A program made the translations under genes and the position numbers. The notes beneath the pieces were generated by a model. It saw only the letters and a list, made by a program, of their open reading frames with translations. It was not told where the DNA came from and made no database searches. Shown piece by piece: positions 59,121 to 64,000 of a stretch of DNA of 64,000 nucleotides (position 1 is its first letter; every line of letters begins with the position of its first letter). Source of the DNA: Microvelia longipes (Eukaryota; Arthropoda; Insecta; Hemiptera; Veliidae); NCBI GenBank assembly GCA_018340805.1, contig JACMZG010001913.1:22604712-22668711 (forward strand). The letters are read 5' to 3'.

Positions 59121-59420
59121 TTTTGCTTTTCCTCATTTATACCGAAGGTATAAAGGAAAAGTATTGTGTTTGTAAAAAATTCTAAACCGGGATGTCTCCT
59201 GAATTATCCATTTCAGGTGTTTTTAAGACCTCCAGAATGGTTTTTACAAAGTTGTCTGGAGTTAATATGTGTGTGTCTGTTATCATCGTAGTTGCCAGTG
59301 TATTTATGATAGTGAGTTGAACATTTGTACAAAAATCAATCTATACGTGTTGTTGTGGAATTTGTAAAAATATTTTTTATGACGTTAATAATCCGTAATA
59401 ATGTCAAAAATGTATAAAAG
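59121..59420 (+). repeat. 5S-like repeat family, first half
   Basis: Well-preserved 5' half (CCTCATTTATACCGAAGGTA, CCGGGATGTCTCCTGAATTA, TGTGTGTCTGTTATCATCG). It lies 160 bp right of the Polinton and ends near ATAATCCGTAATAATG. Confidence 0.65.
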
Positions 59421-60860
59421 TTGTGTACACCTTTTTCTGAATAATTCTAACTGTTTCGTTTTTCTTGTTCTGTTTCAGGTATGTTGAAAAACATTTCACT
59501 GGTGATTTATATTACTTGTAAGGTAGTTATGATTTAATTTAACTAAAGGCCGACAAATATTTGTATAAATTTGAACTGATGTACTAGAATCGTTTTTATA
59601 ACATATGTTCAATAAAAAGAAGTTGTTGATACCGCTTCCAAAAAATGGATAAATACCCCTCCTATAATATTTAATGGCTCTAACCCAAATTATAAGAAAA
59701 CTTTTCACTCCCAAGGGAGAATAAGTTACTTTTTACTTATTCTCTATACTTTTTACTTCCTTTTCACTCCCAAGGAAGTGAAAAAATACTTTTACTCCCA
59801 AGGAAGTGAAAAGTAACTTTTTCCCCTTATGAGTGAAAAGTATTTACTTCTTTGCTCCCTAAAAACTAGTCATAGGACTTCACATTATACAACGTCTGGA
59901 GATAAATTTATAATGGACCATATTATTGCAGGTAAACTTAATATGGTGATGAAACTTAATTCTTTTAATGTTTTTAAAAGGAGCATTTCTTTTGCCAAAG
60001 AAAAATGTGCAAGCAAATTTGGCAACTTGATTCTTATTTTTTGTTTGTTTCGGATGTCCATTTCAAACCAAACAAGCAAAATTACAACTAAATGAAGGTC
60101 AACAAACTTGACGACTTATTTCTTTTCAAGCATAAAACCGAAAATTTCTTTTGTCAGATACAACTGTAAAAGCTAGAGATAACTAATTTTTGGAGAAAAT
60201 ATAAACTTTATCCTAGTCAACTAAAGTTGTTCAAGAAAAGCTAACATTATGAATTTTCAAGATTCAAATGATTTTTCTCTGAGGGACTTAGTTCTGACAG
60301 TGGACCACCCCCGGTTCTGTATCTACAAAATTAACAAGGGCATTTTCATAAAATCTCTCTCGTGTTTTAGACGGAGAATTCCATTAAAACGATCCTCAGT
60401 TTCTTTACTTTTCATATTTTAAATGTTTTCATGAAATTCCGGAAAAAGTATTTTTCTTAAATTTATTATAAAATATAATATAGAATATCAAAAGATTCTA
60501 ATTTCAAAGATAATATACATAATAAAATATAAAACGAAATTAGGAGCTCGGCTTTTAAGGCCCTTGGATGGGGCGTGCTTCGTAACCTGGACTTTTTCTT
60601 ACTATAACTTCGCGGCCACATTGTTTGGTTTGTTTTTCTATTGCCTCTGGGCTTGTATTCAGCGTTGTGTAAATGGAAATTAAAGCTACGCTGACAATTG
60701 TCAATACATTGACAACTCCATGGGGTTGTCTATGCCGGTATTTAGAAGCTTAGTTTTTAAAAACCTTTTCCTAGGTTCTTTTTAGCCTTTTATGTTTGTT
60801 TTAGTTCATTTGATTGATGTCAACCAACAGATAAGTATTTCTTAAAAATTTCCTTTTAGC
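59421..60860. other. Right flank, no gene seen
   Basis: Has four GGGAGTGAAAAG-type words repeated at 59705-59840 (CACTCCCAAGG and AAGGAAGTGAAAA), a local tandem-inverted cluster, and otherwise AT-rich sequence. Confidence 0.55.
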
Positions 60861-60873
60861 TTATATCCTAAGA

Positions 60874-61108
60874 CCACCTTCGTGGCCGAGGTCGTTAGAG
60901 CGTTAGTCATTACATTGACCTTTGACACCTACGGAGGTTGGGGGTTCGCAACCCAGGTTACGCTCTCAGTTTATATAAAATTATTGTTTAGATAAATTAT
61001 CGCTAACTTTAGAATACACTTTGAGCGTAACGGTTGCTACTACCACCCGAAGTGGTTCCCTCAGGGTTTATACCTGATGAGCCGCTAGGCTCTAAACGGG
61101 CATTATTA
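60874..61108 (+). mobile_element. tRNA-derived SINE with 13-bp target duplication
   Basis: Pol III box A (TGGCCGAGGTCG, 60883-60894) and box B (GGTTCGCAACC near 60943-60953) at tRNA-like spacing, a unique body and an ATT-repeat tail after CTCTAAACGGGC. TTATATCCTAAGA occurs just before (60861-60873) and just after (61109-61121). Confidence 0.88.
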
Positions 61109-61124
61109 TTATATCCTAAGAGTC

Positions 61125-63345
61125 CTTCGTTAACTATGGACAACCCAGTATACCTTGAGGTTTCAAAAAGCTATGCGCTATAATTTTCTAATTTTACCCA
61201 TTAATTTTCATTTTACCTAATTGTCACCCATACTTTTCATGGCACACTCCATTTTTTTCTCAAAATTTAGTACCAAAATTAATGCCTGGTATAACGGATG
61301 GTTATAGGAGGTGTCTTAAGACGTTTTGCAATCGTTATAGATCGTTCCGAAAGAACTTTTGTGTTTGAGGATTATTATAGAAATCATAAAAATCTGAGAA
61401 GTTACTTTATGGGATGAAATTTGATGGGAAATTCATTGCGATCATTATCCTCCCCCCCCCCCCCCCCTAACAGTTGAGCATTTTTATGGGTGGTTATTTC
61501 TCAATTGTGAAATATTCCGTCATAGTACTATTGTAAATGTTTTAGCTTTTTATATTTTTTATTTATTTTGAGACTTTTTCTGACTCATCCGCCCTTTGTC
61601 AGTCATCCTATTTTGTTTATAAATATTTACAAAGTTTATAAAAGTTTTGGTAGGTAAATGGGTTTGGAGAATGGCAGGTGTGGCTTAGTTTTATCCCACT
61701 AGGCAGCCCGATATTTGCCACATTGTCCTAGCCTTAACCCTTGGAGACCAGCTCAACCTTTTGATTCCTTTTTTCTCGTTTAAATAGACATTTTTATTTT
61801 TTATTTTAATAAAAGGTTGTTTGCCACTTTTCGGATTTGTAATATTTTAGATTTTGCGGACTTTCAAAGATTTGGCTTTATAAGATAGCTCTTATGAAGG
61901 TCTAAGTGATAGGTGACAAATATTTGTTGCATGCAAAGCCGAACAACCCTGAATTGATTTTTTGTGATACCACCTGAACTGATTTTTCTGCAATACCAAA
62001 AGGGTTTTGCTGTTGACGATTTTTTGTGTGGAAACGTGTTGTGTTATTATACAGGAAAATAGCATTATAGATTTTGAATTTATTTGCCATTTTGCTTTTT
62101 GATAGGCCCCCTAGCCGAAGGTGAGGGCGTGCTTAATTTCTAAAGCACGTCCTCACCTCTAAATCACAGCAGGTAATTTCTAACCTGCCGAGGCTGTTAC
62201 TTAATTTGATGTTATTTAATTTGATTGGCGAGAAAAATCTGTGGCAGGCATCTAAAAGTTCCTACGAGGCGAAGCCTACGCAACATTTTATACGTATAAA
62301 CTTATATTGTATCTTTGAGAAATATTATTTAAAAAAAATAACCTAAAAGCTCCAACCTAAATCCATGTTTACGACACGAAAACCTCGGAATTCACCCAAT
62401 TACCTCCACTCATTAATTTCTCCTTCTATCTGTAGTTTTGGTTTTATTAACATTATATTGATATTATAATCTAATTCCTTCGAGAAAGTTCACCCTTTGC
62501 CTCCCTCGGATTCTTCTCTCGCAAATCAAATTTCTTAAATAAAAATATTGGCATATAAATTTTAATTAACTTAAGAAACTCAGATAATATTTATGACTCC
62601 TATGATTACGGTTCAATTAGCTTGTACTGGCAAATGTTTACTTACATTATGTCTGAACTTCATCATAAGCTAAACAATTCAACTTTCCACTAGAGGTCAT
62701 CTAATAATGATTTTTACTCCAGAGCCCTATCAATACGTTTTACTGGAATCTAGATTTTAGTTAAAAATTTAGATTTTCACATAAGATTTCGCTTAAAACT
62801 GCAATGGCAGAAAAGCCGCTTAAACCACATCCAATGCATAATGGCAATAACTAAATAAATATATATATAATTATTTATATTATCTAATATTTCAATATAG
62901 AAACTAGTTAATTCATGAATTACCGAAATTGTATTATTTAAATGATGTATTATTTTTGTACTATTTGTACAAAAAATAATAAAGAAAGAAAAAAATATCC
63001 TTTACGTTTATAATAAACAAATATGAAAAGAAAATAATAAAACCATTAAATAAACATAAAATATACGGATAATTCAATACTCATCATCTTTTAAAAGTAA
63101 TTTTTTTAAAGGTTATATCTTTTTTCTCTTATGCTGTTATTATATAAATTTAATAATTATAAATAAATCCTTCGTGTTGTATTTGATAAGTTTTATATTT
63201 AAGTTTTATTATATCGAGTGGACCAATTGTAATAAAAATGTTAGACAAATAAGTTATTAACTTTATAAGGTTGTTGTCCCACAGCTTATCTTGTCTTTTA
63301 TACAAAAAAGTGATTTATATTCTCAAAACATAATACAAATAACTT
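61125..63345. other. No gene seen
   Basis: Carries a run of about 16-17 C near 61452-61467, the twin hairpins and AT-rich unique sequence. Confidence 0.55.
62119..62188. repeat. Two adjacent hairpins with the same loop
   Basis: 62119-62134 pairs with 62143-62158 (16 bp, one wobble) and 62169-62174 pairs with 62183-62188. Both loops read AATTTCTA. Confidence 0.85.
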
Positions 63346-64000
63346 TTTTACTTTCCTTATTTATACCGTATGTATATAGGAAAAGTATTGTGTTTGCAAA
63401 AAAATCCGAAACCGAAATTATCCGTTTTAAGCGTTTTTAAGGCCTCCTGAGTGGTTGTGGCAAAGTTATATGTGTGTGTGAGTGTCTGTTATCATTGTAG
63501 CGCCCAGTGTATTCATGCTAGAGAGTTGCAATTTGTACAAAAATAAGTCTACAGCTTTAGTTTTGCTTTTCGGAAAATATTTTTATGACGTCATTAACCC
63601 GCAATAATGACTCAGCGAAAATTTCGAAACATCATAAAACGCGGAAAAATTATGTGATCGGATTGAAATTGGCGCGCATGTGACTATGTATAAGACTAAC
63701 ATATGTGCCGAGTTTCATCTAATTATTAGCATTAGTTCAATTTTTATTAAATGACTTGTGTACGGGTTTTTTAAAAAAAAAAGAAATTAAAGAAAGGAAA
63801 ATGGTCCAATTCAGTTGAAGGTTGGTACAAGTGTATATGATTACCTAATAAATAAGTATGCTAAGTTTCGTTTCAATACGACAAGTATATCTATAGGTTT
63901 TGTTGGATCATAAAAATTAAGCAGCATTGAGCGTGGTCAGCAATGTATGGATGACCGCTGAGAATGATACGGATGCATTTACTATCTGAAGATGAGCGAA
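63346..64000 (+). repeat. 5S-like interspersed repeat, cut by the window end
   Basis: Second nearly full plus-strand copy with the same block order as 19122-19757. The 5S-like part lies at 63903-63968 (TTAAGCAGCATTGAGCGTGG..GGATGACCGCTGAGAAT). The tail with the GAGCGAA word runs off the window. Confidence 0.8.

Overview
The window is AT-rich, repeat-filled animal DNA carrying one large integrated virus-like transposon. I recognise no host protein-coding gene. Hammerhead-ribozyme repeats, a tRNA-type SINE, a hAT-like MITE and an interspersed repeat with an embedded 5S-rRNA-like segment, together with an arthropod-style gene set in the transposon, suggest an invertebrate, most likely an arthropod. 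The species cannot be told from this sequence alone.

The main feature is a Maverick/Polinton (adintovirus-like) element at 39628-58955, 19,328 bp. Its ends are exact: 98-bp terminal inverted repeats agreeing at 94 positions, flanked by the 6-bp target duplication GAATTG. All recognisable genes lie on the minus strand, so they read from the right end to the left. First comes an N-terminal leader with TQT-type motifs, then a zinc-finger segment and a protein-primed family B DNA polymerase (57.8-53.2 kb). The virion block follows (53.1-48.9 kb): phospholipase A2/basic core protein, adenain-like protease, penton-like minor capsid protein, a small basic protein and the major capsid protein. Next are a family-type accessory protein, a matrixin-like metalloprotease, the packaging ATPase, a DUF8207-type protein and a chromodomain integrase (48.7-43.9 kb). 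A left-end accessory zone (43.5-40.7 kb) holds a BIR (IAP-like) protein and several unknown proteins.

Frame breaks are clustered. Polymerase, integrase, ATPase and accessory genes are broken, while the major capsid, PLA2, metalloprotease and DUF8207 genes are open. One apparent break in the polymerase is better explained as a 183-bp GT-AG intron. A 390-base run of N interrupts the penton gene.

The flanks (1-39.6 kb and 59-64 kb) hold mobile-element remnants, minisatellites with 35-, 50- and 60-bp periods, long AT microsatellites and hairpins. Two nested insertions are clear. A 541-bp hAT-type MITE with an 8-bp duplication, and a short hammerhead-bearing segment, both sit inside one copy of the 5S-like repeat.
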